Numbered from the stretch's first letter, positions 48,755 to 57,450 are shown. The stretch is 64,000 nucleotides of DNA from Azospirillum canadense (GCF_025961225.1 NZ_JAOQNG010000001.1:1910501-1974500); one strand, 5' to 3'. A program made the numbers and translations. The notes: generated by a model from the sequence alone, not told the origin.

Positions 48755-50107
48755 GTGGCCGAATTCGATTTCGACCTCTTCACCATCGGCGCAGGCTCCG
48801 GCGGTGTCGCGGCCAGCCGTCGCGCCGCCTCCATGGGCGCCAAGGTCGCCATCTGCGAGGGCAGCCGCGTCGGCGGCACCTGCGTGATCCGGGGCTGCGT
48901 GCCGAAGAAGCTGCTGGTCTACGCCGCCCAGTTCCGCGACGCGTTCGAGGACGCCTGCGGCTTCGGCTGGGACACCCATACGCCGGCCTTCGACTGGGCG
49001 ACACTGATCGGCCGCAAGGACACGGAGATTGACCGGCTGAACGGCATCTATTTGAAGATGCTGGAGAATTCCGGGGTCACGCTGTTCACCGGATTCGGCC
49101 GGCTGATCGACCGCCACACGGTGGAGGTGGGCGGCAAGCGCTACACCGCCAAGACCATCCTGGTCGCCACCGGCGGCTGGCCGTCCCTGCCGAAGATCCC
49201 GGGCATCCAGCACGCCGTGACCTCCAACGAGGCCTTGCAACTCGGCCACCTGCCCCACTCCGTCCTCATCCTCGGCGGCGGCTACATCGCGGTGGAGTTC
49301 GCGGGCATCTTCCGCGGCCTGGGCGCGGAGGTCACCATCATGATCCGCGGCGAGGAGCTGCTGAACGGCTTCGACGACGACATCCGCGTCGCCTTGGCCC
49401 AGGAGATGCGCAAGCGCGGCATCAACATCGTCGCCCGCACCCAGCCGGTGAAGGTGGAGGAAGGGCCCGGCGGCTTCACCGTCACCGACCATCTCGGCCG
49501 GGAGCATTCGGCCGGCCTCGTCATGGCGGCCACCGGCCGGCGGCCGAACACCCGCGACGTCGGGCTGGAGTCGGTCGGCATCGACCTGGACGACAGCGGC
49601 GCCATCCGGGTGGACGAGTATTCGCGCACCAACATCGACAACATTTTCGCCATCGGCGACGTGACCGACCGCGTGGCGTTGACCCCCGTCGCCATCGCCG
49701 AGGGCCGCGCCTTCGTCGAGACGGTGTTCAACGACAACCCGACCAGCATCAGCTACGAGAACATCCCGACCGCGGTCTTCTCCATCCCGCCGCTCGGCAC
49801 CGTCGGCCTGACGGAGGCGGAGGCGCGGGCGAAGTTCCCGAACGTCGACATCTACAAGGCCGGTTTCCGCCCGATGAAGCACACCATGTCCGGCCGCGAC
49901 GAGCGGGTGCTGATGAAGCTGGTCGTGGACGGCGACAGCCAGCGCGTGCTGGGCTGCCACATGATGGGCATGGACGCGCCGGAGATCGTGCAGGCGCTGG
50001 GCATCGCGCTGAACTGTGGCGCGACCAAGCGCGACTTCGACCGCACCATCGCGCTGCACCCCTCCACCGCCGAGGAGTTCGTCCTCATGCGCGAGAAGGT
50101 TGCGTGA
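48755..50107 (+). CDS. gor: glutathione-disulfide reductase
   Basis: A 450-aa FAD flavoprotein that reduces glutathione disulfide with NADPH. The FAD fold is at FDLFTIGAGSGGVAASRRAA, the redox disulfide at GTCVIRGCVPKKLLVYA (about residues 42-47), and the NADPH fold at VLILGGGYIAVEFAGIFRGL with the Arg-rich region IMIRGEELLNGFDD. The second FAD motif is IFAIGDVTDRVALTPVAI. The interface ends with IALHPSTAEEFVLMR, which carries the active-site His-Glu. GTG at 48755 has AAGGAG upstream. It lies upstream of manganese catalase on the same strand, within a redox-defence neighbourhood. Confidence 0.95.
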   Translation: MAEFDFDLFTIGAGSGGVAASRRAASMGAKVAICEGSRVGGTCVIRGCVPKKLLVYAAQFRDAFEDACGFGWDTHTPAFDWATLIGRKDTEIDRLNGIYLKMLENSGVTLFTGFGRLIDRHTVEVGGKRYTAKTILVATGGWPSLPKIPGIQHAVTSNEALQLGHLPHSVLILGGGYIAVEFAGIFRGLGAEVTIMIRGEELLNGFDDDIRVALAQEMRKRGINIVARTQPVKVEEGPGGFTVTDHLGREHSAGLVMAATGRRPNTRDVGLESVGIDLDDSGAIRVDEYSRTNIDNIFAIGDVTDRVALTPVAIAEGRAFVETVFNDNPTSISYENIPTAVFSIPPLGTVGLTEAEARAKFPNVDIYKAGFRPMKHTMSGRDERVLMKLVVDGDSQRVLGCHMMGMDAPEIVQALGIALNCGATKRDFDRTIALHPSTAEEFVLMREKVA

Positions 50108-50137
50108 TACCACCGGCGTGAACGCGCGAAAATTTTT

Positions 50138-50162
50138 GGAACGCCTCTAAAAAGCCCCTGTT
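50138..50162 (+). promoter_or_regulatory. candidate EcfG (general stress sigma) promoter for manganese catalase
   Basis: GGAAC at 50138-50142, 16 bp, then TGTT at 50159-50162; the alphaproteobacterial EcfG consensus is GGAAC-N16/17-CGTT, so one base differs. It is 68 bp before the catalase start. A GGCGCC-type hairpin without T-tract lies in the leader at about 50172-50194. Confidence 0.55.
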
Positions 50163-50230
50163 GACGGCACCGAGGCGCCCACCGGACCGGGCGCCTCCGA
50201 CCGTCATCACGAAGCGGGAGGCTCCTTCGC

Positions 50231-51127
50231 ATGTTCATGCACAACAAGAATCTCATGTACACCGTGCGCGTCTCGGAACCCGACCCGAAGCTCGCCAGCC
50301 TGATGCTGGAGCAGTTCGGCGGCCCGCAGGGCGAGCTGGCGGCGGCGCTGCGCTATTTCACACAGGGGTTGTCCGATGACGACCCGGCGCGCAAGGACAT
50401 GCTGATCGACATCGCGACCGAGGAACTGAGCCACCTGGAGATCATCGGCAGCATCGTCGCCATGCTGACCAAGGGCGTCAAGGGCAAGCTGGCGGAGGGC
50501 TCCGAAGAGGTGACCGAGCTGTACGCCAACATCGCCCAGGGCAACGGCTCCCACACGCTGGCCGTGCTCTACGGCGGCGGCCCGGCGCTGACCAACTCCG
50601 CCGGCCAGCTGTGGACCGCCGGCTACATCGACAGCATCGGCGAGCCGACGGCCGACCTGCGCTCCAACATCGCGGCGGAATCGCGCGCCAAGATCATCTA
50701 CGAACGCCTGATCAACCTGACGCCGGACCCCGGCGTGAAGGACGCGCTGACCTTCCTGATGACCCGCGAGGTCGCGCACCAGAAGATGTTTGAGAAGGCG
50801 CTCTATTCCATCGAGAACAACTTCCCGCCGGGCAAGCTGCCGGGCGACCCGAACTACACCGACAAGTACTACAACATGAGCCAGGGCGCCGGCGACGCCC
50901 GCGGCCCCTGGAACCAGGGCGCCCAATGGGAGTTCGTGGACATCAAGCCCGACCAGGCCCCCGTCAACGGCGGCGAGGGCAACCCGACCGTCCGCCTCGC
51001 CGCGGAAGAGCTGAAGGCCGTCAACGAGGCCGCCAAGCGCACGAAGTCCCGCACCGACGTGAACCCCGTGACGGGCGCCGACCTCGGCGCCGGCCCAGGT
51101 GCGGGCAAGACGACGCCGGTGAAGTAA
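50231..51127 (+). CDS. manganese (non-heme) catalase
   Basis: A 298-aa di-manganese catalase that breaks down hydrogen peroxide without heme. Metal ligands are visible: Glu in GGPQGELAAALRYF (about 35), Glu and His in DIATEELSHLEIIGS (about 64-69), Glu in AAESRAKIIYERLI and His in LMTREVAHQKMFEKALY. The C-terminal 70 residues form the extended tail (NQGAQWEFVDIKPDQAPVNG) typical of the family. The ATG follows GGGAGG. A candidate EcfG promoter precedes it, fitting the general-stress control often seen for such catalases. Element R5 follows the stop. Confidence 0.95.
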   Translation: MFMHNKNLMYTVRVSEPDPKLASLMLEQFGGPQGELAAALRYFTQGLSDDDPARKDMLIDIATEELSHLEIIGSIVAMLTKGVKGKLAEGSEEVTELYANIAQGNGSHTLAVLYGGGPALTNSAGQLWTAGYIDSIGEPTADLRSNIAAESRAKIIYERLINLTPDPGVKDALTFLMTREVAHQKMFEKALYSIENNFPPGKLPGDPNYTDKYYNMSQGAGDARGPWNQGAQWEFVDIKPDQAPVNGGEGNPTVRLAAEELKAVNEAAKRTKSRTDVNPVTGADLGAGPGAGKTTPVK

Positions 51128-51140
51128 GGGGCGGATCGTA

Positions 51141-51274
51141 AGTCGTCGCGTTGGGCCTCCCTCCCAACCTCCCCCCACTTCGCGGGGGGAGGGGCTTTGG
51201 TCGCGGAGAGGCAGAGTTCCCTCCCTCGCCGAAGGTGGGGGAGGGTTAGGGAGGGGGCCCAACGCGACCACTCA
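51141..51274. repeat. long palindromic intergenic element, copy R5
   Basis: A 134-bp element. The left arm has CGTCGCGTTGGGCCTCCC, and the right arm GGGGCCCAACGCGACCAC followed by TCAT, identical to the right arm of R3. The linker CTTTGGTCGCGGAG matches R1. Two inner CTCCCCC hairpins are present. It lies between the convergent manganese catalase and ampG genes. Confidence 0.85.
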
Positions 51275-51290
51275 TCACCCCCCCAAAACC

Positions 51291-52652
51291 CTACGTCTTC
51301 ATCACCGCCGGCTCCATCCCCCGCGTCCGCCCCTGCAGCCACAGCAATAGCAGCAGCGCCGGCAGTCCCGCCGCGGTCGCCACCAGGAAGAAGCTGACCC
51401 AGTCCAGTCGCGCCGCCAGGAATCCGCTGCTCGCCCCGAACAGGTCGCCGCCCAGCTTGGTGAAGCTGGTCAGCAGCGCGTATTGCGTCGCGGTGTAGGC
51501 CACGTTGCACAGGCCCGACAGGTAGGCCACGAAGGCCGAGGTCGCGATGCCCGCGCAGACATTCTCGATCGCCACCGTCACCGCCAGCGCCCGCACGTCG
51601 TGCCCGGCGTAGGCCAGCAGCACGTAGCCAAGGTTGGACAGCACCTGCGCCACGCCGCCCAGCAGAAGCGCGCGCTGCACGCCGACGCGGCTGACCAGCA
51701 CGCCGCCGATCACCCCGCCGGCGATGGTTGCCCACAGGCCGAACACCTTGGACACCGCGGCCAGTTCCGTCTTCTCGAAGCCCAGATCCACGTAGAAGGG
51801 GCTGGCCATGACGCCGGCCATCACCTCCCCCATCTTGTAGGTGGCGATGAACAGCAGGATCAGCACCCAGTGGTTCCGCGTCATGAACTGGGCGAAGGGC
51901 GCCACCACCGCGCCGTAGAGCCAGGCCAGCAGCTCCGCCCGCCAGCCGTGCAGGTGTGGCCGCGCGTCGAGCCACTCCGCCACATGCTTCTCCCGCGCCG
52001 CGGATTCGGCCGAAGCGGCCACCGCCGGCTCGCGGTTCAGCAGGATCGTCACAATGCCGACGGAGACAAGCCCCGCCATGGCCGTGTAGGCCGCCCGCCA
52101 GCCGAAATACTCGGCGACCAGCAGAGCCCCCGCCCCCGCCGCCAGCATGCCGAAGCGGTAGCCGAGCACCAGCGCCCCGGCGCCGGCGCCCTGCTGGTCC
52201 TCCGACAGGCTTTCCACGCGGAAGGCGTCGATGACGATGTCCTGGCTGGCCGAGCAGAAAGCGACGACCACCGCGAACAGCGCGGTCCACCACAGCTCCG
52301 TCACCGGGTCGGTGCCGCCCAGCGCCAGCAGCGCCAACGCAAGGCAGCCCTGCGTCAAAAGCGCCCAACCGCGCCGCCGCCCGAACAGCCGCGTGATCAC
52401 CGGTAGGCGCAGCCGGTCGATCAGCGGCGCCCAGGCGAATTTCAGCGCGTAGGGCAGCGTGACCAGCGAGAACAGCCCGATGGCCTCCTTGCTGACTCCG
52501 CCCTCGCGCAGCCACAGGGACAGCGTGGAGCCCGTCAGCGCCAGCGGCAGCCCTTCGGAAAATCCCAGGAACAGGATGGCCAACACGCGCGGGTCGAGAT
52601 AGACCGAGGCGGCGGCTGCCCAGGAAGATGGCTTCCAGGAGGATGGTTTCAA
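51291..52652 (-). CDS. ampG: AmpG-family muropeptide MFS transporter
   Basis: A 453-aa major facilitator permease that imports GlcNAc-anhydroMurNAc peptides from the periplasm in cell-wall recycling. The start of the fold is diagnostic: [40 protein letters not shown] and [15 protein letters not shown]. About 12 TM segments can be drawn. The start appears to be TTG at 52652, with AAGGG about 9 nt upstream; homologues begin at about this point. No recycling enzymes are adjacent. It is divergent from the DAHP synthase gene. Close paralogues carry siderophores, but the DxxDAFR pattern favours muropeptides. Confidence 0.88.
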   Translation of the reverse strand: MKPSSWKPSSWAAAASVYLDPRVLAILFLGFSEGLPLALTGSTLSLWLREGGVSKEAIGLFSLVTLPYALKFAWAPLIDRLRLPVITRLFGRRRGWALLTQGCLALALLALGGTDPVTELWWTALFAVVVAFCSASQDIVIDAFRVESLSEDQQGAGAGALVLGYRFGMLAAGAGALLVAEYFGWRAAYTAMAGLVSVGIVTILLNREPAVAASAESAAREKHVAEWLDARPHLHGWRAELLAWLYGAVVAPFAQFMTRNHWVLILLFIATYKMGEVMAGVMASPFYVDLGFEKTELAAVSKVFGLWATIAGGVIGGVLVSRVGVQRALLLGGVAQVLSNLGYVLLAYAGHDVRALAVTVAIENVCAGIATSAFVAYLSGLCNVAYTATQYALLTSFTKLGGDLFGASSGFLAARLDWVSFFLVATAAGLPALLLLLWLQGRTRGMEPAVMKT

Positions 52653-52880
52653 CGGACTGGCCCTTCAGCTTCCCTGCCCCTTTGTATAGGGCGGGGCAGC
52701 CATCCCCCGCCAGCGCGCTTTTTCGGGCGGGGCGCGGCTTCGTCCGTTGCGGAAGTTGCTCCCGAAACTATGGAAAAATTGCCCGACTCCGGCTATAGGG
52801 ATGATCCCCCGGTCGACGTTCGGTCCCGAACGCCGGTCCTATGGAGGCACCCCCAATTTATTCAGGAAAGAGTGGGCGTC

Positions 52881-54269
52881 ATGGTTGAGCGTTGGTCCCC
52901 CGACAGCTGGAGGTCGAAGCCCGCGAAGCAGCTTCCGACCTATCCGGACCCGTCCAAGGTCGAGGCGGTGGAGCAGCGTCTGTCCTCCTATCCCCCGCTT
53001 GTCTTTGCCGGCGAGGCGCGCCGGCTGAAGGAAAACTTGGCCGCCGCCGCCAACGGCAACGCCTTCCTCCTGCAGGGCGGTGATTGCGCGGAGAGCTTCG
53101 CGGAGTTCCACCCGAACAACATCCGCGACACCTTCCGCGTGCTGCTGCAGATGGCCGTCGTGCTGACCTTCGGCGCCGCCATCCCGGTGGTGAAGGTGGG
53201 CCGCATGGCCGGCCAGTTCGCCAAGCCGCGTTCCGCCGACACCGAGGTGATCGAGGGGCAGGAGTTGCCGTCCTACCGCGGCGACATCATCAACGGCTTC
53301 GACTTCACGGCCGACGCCCGCATTCCGGATCCGGAACGCATGATGCAGGCCTACACCCAGGCCGCGTCGACGCTGAACCTGCTGCGCGCCTTCGCCCAGG
53401 GCGGCTACGCCGACCTGCACAAGGTGCACCAGTGGACGCTGGGCTTCGTGGAGCGGTCGCCGGCCGGCGAGCAGTTCCGCGAGATCGCCACGCGCCTGGA
53501 CGAGACGCTGGCCTTCATGGCCGCCTGCGGCATCACCGCGGCGACCACCCCGCAGATCCGCGAGACCGAGTTCTTCACCAGCCACGAGGCGCTTCTGCTG
53601 CCGTTCGAGCAGGCGATGACCCGCGTCGACAGCACCACCGGCGACTGGTACGACGTCTCCGCCCACATGCTGTGGATCGGCGACCGCACCCGCCAGCCGG
53701 ACGGCGCGCATGTGGAGTTCCTGCGCGGAGTGAAGAACCCGATCGGCCTGAAGTGCGGCCCGACCACCGACCCGGACGAGCTGATCCGCCTGATCGACAT
53801 CCTGAACCCGACCAACGAGGCCGGGCGCCTGACGCTGATCGTCCGCATGGGCGCCGACAAGGTGCAGGAGAAGTTCCCGCCCCTGCTGCGCAAGGTTCAG
53901 CGGGAGGGCCGCGTGGTGGTCTGGTCCTGCGACCCGATGCACGGCAACACCGTCAAGTCGTCCAGCGGCTACAAGACCCGTCCGGTCGAGAAGGTGCTGT
54001 CGGAGGCGAAGAACTTCTTCGCCGTGCACCAGGCCGAAGGCACCCACGCCGGCGGCGTGCATTTCGAGCTGACCGGCCAGGACGTGACGGAGTGCACCGG
54101 CGGTGCCCAGGCGATCACCGACCATAAGCTGGCGCTGCGCTATCACACCGCCTGCGACCCGCGCCTGAACGCCAGCCAGTCGCTGGAGCTGGCCTTCCTC
54201 CTCGCCGAGGAACTGAAGCGCGCCCGCCACCAGCGCGACGCCGACCGCCGCGCCGCCGCCGCGGAGTAA
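52881..54269 (+). CDS. class II 3-deoxy-7-phosphoheptulonate synthase
   Basis: A 462-aa plant-type (AroA-II) DAHP synthase catalysing the first step of aromatic amino acid synthesis. Signatures are [34 protein letters not shown] (metal-ligand Cys), [57 protein letters not shown] and [16 protein letters not shown]. Unlike class I enzymes it is often insensitive to a single aromatic amino acid; regulation cannot be read here. ATG at 52881 starts the conserved region; an in-frame GTG at 52872 has a better-placed AGGA. A 14-bp palindrome (GTTCGGTCCCGAAC, 52818-52831) lies upstream. Confidence 0.95.
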   Translation: MVERWSPDSWRSKPAKQLPTYPDPSKVEAVEQRLSSYPPLVFAGEARRLKENLAAAANGNAFLLQGGDCAESFAEFHPNNIRDTFRVLLQMAVVLTFGAAIPVVKVGRMAGQFAKPRSADTEVIEGQELPSYRGDIINGFDFTADARIPDPERMMQAYTQAASTLNLLRAFAQGGYADLHKVHQWTLGFVERSPAGEQFREIATRLDETLAFMAACGITAATTPQIRETEFFTSHEALLLPFEQAMTRVDSTTGDWYDVSAHMLWIGDRTRQPDGAHVEFLRGVKNPIGLKCGPTTDPDELIRLIDILNPTNEAGRLTLIVRMGADKVQEKFPPLLRKVQREGRVVVWSCDPMHGNTVKSSSGYKTRPVEKVLSEAKNFFAVHQAEGTHAGGVHFELTGQDVTECTGGAQAITDHKLALRYHTACDPRLNASQSLELAFLLAEELKRARHQRDADRRAAAAE

Positions 54270-54285
54270 CCACCCGCAATCCTTC

Positions 54286-54312
54286 CCCTCTCCCTGCCCC
54301 GCAGGGAGAGGG
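54286..54312. repeat. short palindrome S3 between convergent genes
   Basis: Perfect 12-bp arms CCCTCTCCCTGC and GCAGGGAGAGGG with a CCC loop, 16 bp after the DAHP synthase stop. A second hairpin CCCACGCC-CGA-GGCGTGGG follows at about 54318-54336. The convergent partner is the second fliL-like gene. Confidence 0.8.
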
Positions 54313-54372
54313 AGGGACCCACGCCCGAGGCGTGGGAGGGTGAGGGCTAGGTCTACAGGGTTCTACAGCGCC

Positions 54373-54846
54373 TTATCGAACGACCATCCGCTCCAGCAGG
54401 ACCTCGCGGACGCGCATGCTGCGCGCCTCATGGTCTACGACGGCGGTCAGGGCGCTCTTCATCAGCTTCGCGCCCTCGGCGCCGGACAGCTGCTCCGGGT
54501 CGATCTGGCGCATGCGGTCGGCCATCTGGTCGGCAATGCGCGGAACGAAGGAACTGGCCTGCTTCGGGTCGACGGTCGGATCGATCTCCAGCAGGACGCG
54601 CACATCCACCATGCGGGCGTTGCTGCCGCCCAGCGTGAAGGTCATCGGCGGCAGCGACGCGTAGTTCTTCGGCGGGACCAGGCGGTCACTGGACGACGAA
54701 CGGCCGCTCTTCACGGCGACCACGCCCCAGGTGCCGAGCGCGGCTAGGACGACCAAGACCACCGCGACGATGATCGGCGCAAGGGAGACCGTTTCCCCAT
54801 CGGGACGCCGACGAACCAACCGCACCACGCCGCCTTTCCACCCCAT
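54373..54846 (-). CDS. FliL-like membrane protein (copy 2)
   Basis: A 157-aa protein with a short basic N-terminus, one TM helix (about 22-46: LAPIIVAVVLVVLAALGTWG) and a FliL-like periplasmic domain: LPPMTFTLGGSNARMVDVRV, LLEIDPTVDPKQASSFVPRI, MKSALTAVVDHEARSMRVRE and VLLERMVVR. Alignment by eye with copy 1 is clear in LP.M.FTL, V.LE.DP.V.PK and R.V.LL..M/L. The ATG at 54846 lacks a good ribosome site; GTG codons at residues 7-8 have GGAAAGG upstream and may be the true start. There are no flagellar neighbours. Confidence 0.75.
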   Translation of the reverse strand: MGWKGGVVRLVRRRPDGETVSLAPIIVAVVLVVLAALGTWGVVAVKSGRSSSSDRLVPPKNYASLPPMTFTLGGSNARMVDVRVLLEIDPTVDPKQASSFVPRIADQMADRMRQIDPEQLSGAEGAKLMKSALTAVVDHEARSMRVREVLLERMVVR

Positions 54847-54981
54847 ACAGGGTTACCGCAACAATCATACACCCAAAGTGTAAGGAAAATCGCCGAACAG
54901 GTCAAATCGTCTCGCGCGACCGCAGGAATGGTTCCACATTCGCCGAACGAAGCCGGGCCGCTCCTCGCCTACTGCCCTCGC

Positions 54982-55860
54982 CTACCGCGGCAGAACGGGC
55001 ACGTTGTCAATCAGGCGGGCCTTGCCCAACCAAGCGGCGGCCAGCAGGCGGGCCGGACGGTCGACGCCGCGCACCGGCTCCAGCGTCCCGGCGTCGCGCA
55101 ATTCGACATAGTCGATGTTGCCGAAGCCCGCGGCCTGGAGACGTGCGCGCACCGCATCCAGCACGGCGCCGGACTCCACGCCGGCCGACAGGGCTTCCGC
55201 CGCCTCAACCAGCGCCCGGTTCAGCTCCGGCGCGCGGGCGCGCTCGTCGGCCGTCAGGTAGGCGTTGCGCGAGGACATGGCCAGCCCGTCGGCCTCCCGC
55301 ACCGTCGGCAGCCCCTCAACCCGGACGGGGATGTCCAAGTCGCGGGCGAAGCGGCGGATCACCATCAGCTGCTGGTAATCCTTCTCGCCGAACAGGGCGA
55401 CGTCGGGCAGCGCCTGCAGGAACAGCTTGGTCACCACCAGCGCCACGCCGCCGAACATCTGCGGCCGGAAGGCGCCGCACAGGCCCTCCGCCGGGCCGCC
55501 AACGCTGATGGAGGTCGCGAAGCCCTCCGGGTACATGCCGCGCACCGTGGGCGCGTAGAGCAGTTCGCAGCCGGCGGAGGCGAGCTTGGCCGCGTCCCCG
55601 GCCTCGTCGCGCGGGTAGCGGTCGAAATCCTCGTGCGGGGCGAACTGGGTCGGATTCACGAAGACGCTGGCCACCACATGGTCGGCCAGTTCCCGGGCGC
55701 GACGGATCAGCGCCAAATGGCCGTCGTGCAGGGCGCCCATGGTGGGGACGAGCGCCACGGTGCCGCCCTGGCCGCGCCACGCCGCGACTTGGGCGCGCAG
55801 GTCCTCCACCGAGCGGACGATCGGCAGTGTATCGGTCGAAGCGGGGGCCAAGGTCACCAT
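54982..55860 (-). CDS. panC: pantoate-beta-alanine ligase
   Basis: A 292-aa pantothenate synthetase that joins pantoate and beta-alanine through a pantoyl-adenylate. Motifs are VALVPTMGALHDGHLALIR (HIGH-like), VFVNPTQFAPHEDFDRYPRD, FGEKDYQQLMVIRRFARDL and the KMSKS-like DGLAMSSRNAYL. The rest of the fold and the length are normal. The ATG at 55860 has GGAG at good spacing. panB and panD are not adjacent. Confidence 0.96.
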   Translation of the reverse strand: MVTLAPASTDTLPIVRSVEDLRAQVAAWRGQGGTVALVPTMGALHDGHLALIRRARELADHVVASVFVNPTQFAPHEDFDRYPRDEAGDAAKLASAGCELLYAPTVRGMYPEGFATSISVGGPAEGLCGAFRPQMFGGVALVVTKLFLQALPDVALFGEKDYQQLMVIRRFARDLDIPVRVEGLPTVREADGLAMSSRNAYLTADERARAPELNRALVEAAEALSAGVESGAVLDAVRARLQAAGFGNIDYVELRDAGTLEPVRGVDRPARLLAAAWLGKARLIDNVPVLPR

Positions 55861-56020
55861 GGCGGGTCTCCGGCAGCGTCACAAACGGCGCTGGGATAAA
55901 CCGCCGGGCCGGCGCTGTCCAGTCACAGAACGGATGCCGGCCGGCAAATTTTCGTAATTTTATGTTCCGCGGGCAGGAGCGCCGGGCGGTTTCCCCGCCT
56001 CGCCCCTGCCATAGCGGGCG

Positions 56021-56185
56021 TCAGCGCTTCAGGGTGATGCCGACGAGATAGGTCAGGTTCAGCCAAGCGCCGACCGTGGCCAGCAGGACGGTGATGGCCG
56101 GGGACAGGATCACCGAGCCGAGGATCACGACGAGCGCCACGACCAGCAGGCCGAGGGCGAGGAACGTCACGCGGGAATCTTCCAT
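56021..56185 (-). CDS. 54-aa membrane protein with two TM helices
   Basis: Translation gives MEDSRVTFLALGLLVVALVV followed by ILGSVILSPAITVLLATVGA and WLNLTYLVGITLKR. It has two hydrophobic helices with an SP turn and a basic end, so an inner-membrane hairpin is likely. GGAAAG lies about 8 nt before the ATG. Codon third positions are GC-rich as in neighbouring genes, which supports real coding. I do not recognise a family. It stands between panC and the YeeE/YedE pair, all on the minus strand. Confidence 0.65.
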   Translation of the reverse strand: MEDSRVTFLALGLLVVALVVILGSVILSPAITVLLATVGAWLNLTYLVGITLKR

Positions 56186-56424
56186 GTCGCTGCTTTCCAG
56201 TGAGAGGAATCAAAAGACGGAGCGCAGCGATAAACGAAATCTCCGTTACCCGTAGCTGATCTGAATCAATCCTGCAAACTTTCACACGAAAAAACGGCGC
56301 TGGTTTATCCACTCTTTCCACGTGAAATGCAGCGCTTCTGCCCAGGCACGGAGCAATTTAGGCAGTTTTGTTCGTAACGCTGAAAATTCGCGCAGGGCGG
56401 GCAACGTGCGCCAGGATGCCCGCA

Positions 56425-56847
56425 TCAGCCGGCGTGTCGGCGTTGCGCGCGCCGGACGCCAAGCAGCTCGAACAGGGCCATGCCGCCCAATATGGAGGCC
56501 ACGAACAGGCCGCTTCCCGGACGCCCAAGCCCGAGCGCGACCAGCCCCGGTCCGGGGCAATAGCCGGCAAGCCCCCATCCCACGCCGAACAGGACCGCGC
56601 CGGCCACGAGGCGGGCGTCGATTCCCCAGCCGCCGCACTGCCCGGCCGGCGGCGCCCCTCGCCTCGGTCCCCAGCGGAATCCGATCGCCGCGACCGGAAT
56701 GGCGCAGGCCATGACGACGGCGAGGCTCGAGTCCCAATCGCCGGCGATGTCCAGGAAGGCCAGGACTTTCGCAGGATCGATCATGGCCGATACGGTCAGC
56801 CCAAGCCCGAACAGCAGCCCGGCGGCGAAAACGATGAACACGCGCAT
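56425..56847 (-). CDS. YeeE/YedE family protein, DUF6691 half
   Basis: A 140-aa membrane protein with about four TM helices, the second half of a split YeeE/YedE transporter. It begins MRVFIVFAAGLLFGLGLTVS with AMIDPAKVLAFLDIAGDWD, and has the conserved loop GLAGYCPGPGLVALG containing the Cys that relays thiosulfate or sulfane sulfur in YeeE. The start lies 5 bp after the stop of the first half, whose last codons overlap the ribosome site GGAGGG. Together the two proteins likely form one transporter of reduced sulfur (PmpA/PmpB-like). Confidence 0.88.
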   Translation of the reverse strand: MRVFIVFAAGLLFGLGLTVSAMIDPAKVLAFLDIAGDWDSSLAVVMACAIPVAAIGFRWGPRRGAPPAGQCGGWGIDARLVAGAVLFGVGWGLAGYCPGPGLVALGLGRPGSGLFVASILGGMALFELLGVRRAQRRHAG

Positions 56848-56852
56848 GGCGA

Positions 56853-57284
56853 TCACCCTCCGACCACATGGCGCACGACGAAGACGGTCCCGGCGGCCGT
56901 CACCATGAACAGGGCCGTCGCGACCAGGGACCGCGGCGACCAGCGCGCGATCCCGCACACGCCATGACCGCTCGTGCAGCCGTTGCCGAGGCGCGTACCG
57001 AACCCGACGAGCCCCCCGGCGACCGCCAGCAGCACGGACCCGACAACTGGGCCGCCACCCGGCGGAACGCTCCCGGCGAGTTGGTAAAGCCACGGCGCGG
57101 CGATCATTCCCGCCAGAAAGGCGACTCGCCACACCACGTCCTCTCCCCCTGGATTCAAAAGGTCGCCCAGGATTCCACTGATCCCGGCGATCCGCCCGGC
57201 GGCAAGCCACAGCAGCGCCACGGACGATCCGATCAACACTCCGCCGACTGCGGCGGAACCGGGTGTGAACTGCTCCACCGGCAT
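56853..57284 (-). CDS. YeeE/YedE family protein, first half
   Basis: A 143-aa membrane protein with about four TM helices. The conserved motif FGTRLGNGCTSGHGVCGIAR holds two cysteines thought to handle sulfur in this family; LWLAAGRIAGISGILGDL is the other typical loop. It is the first gene of the two-gene operon with the DUF6691 half. A 20-bp palindrome sits 14 bp before the start codon, in the promoter zone, and suggests control by a small repressor such as an ArsR-type sulfur sensor (BigR/SqrR/YgaV class). No such regulator gene is adjacent. Confidence 0.88.
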   Translation of the reverse strand: MPVEQFTPGSAAVGGVLIGSSVALLWLAAGRIAGISGILGDLLNPGGEDVVWRVAFLAGMIAAPWLYQLAGSVPPGGGPVVGSVLLAVAGGLVGFGTRLGNGCTSGHGVCGIARWSPRSLVATALFMVTAAGTVFVVRHVVGG

Positions 57285-57298
57285 CCGAGACCTTCGAT

Positions 57299-57318
57299 AA
57301 ATTAGCGTATACTAATTT
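57299..57318. promoter_or_regulatory. palindromic candidate operator of the YeeE/YedE operon
   Basis: AAATTAG-CGTATA-CTAATTT: perfect 7-bp arms around a six-base centre, very AT-rich in a GC-rich context, 14 bp before the start codon of the first YeeE/YedE gene. Such AT-rich palindromes are typical of ArsR/SmtB-family operators. Confidence 0.6.
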
Positions 57319-57450
57319 AATAGTGCCAAAAAATCTGATCAAGCCCGTTCGCGGACTGAGGAAAGGTCGGAAACAGCAAAACGACCGCCGAGGGGCTTAC
57401 CCTGGCGACCGAACTTGCTGCGACTTCAAGAAAGCGCTTGGAGGTTGGGA

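Noticed and set aside
52850..52890. Short leader peptide frame before the DAHP synthase, suggesting attenuation
   Set aside because: About 15 codons with one Tyr and no Trp or Phe run, no ribosome site and no terminator structure nearby.
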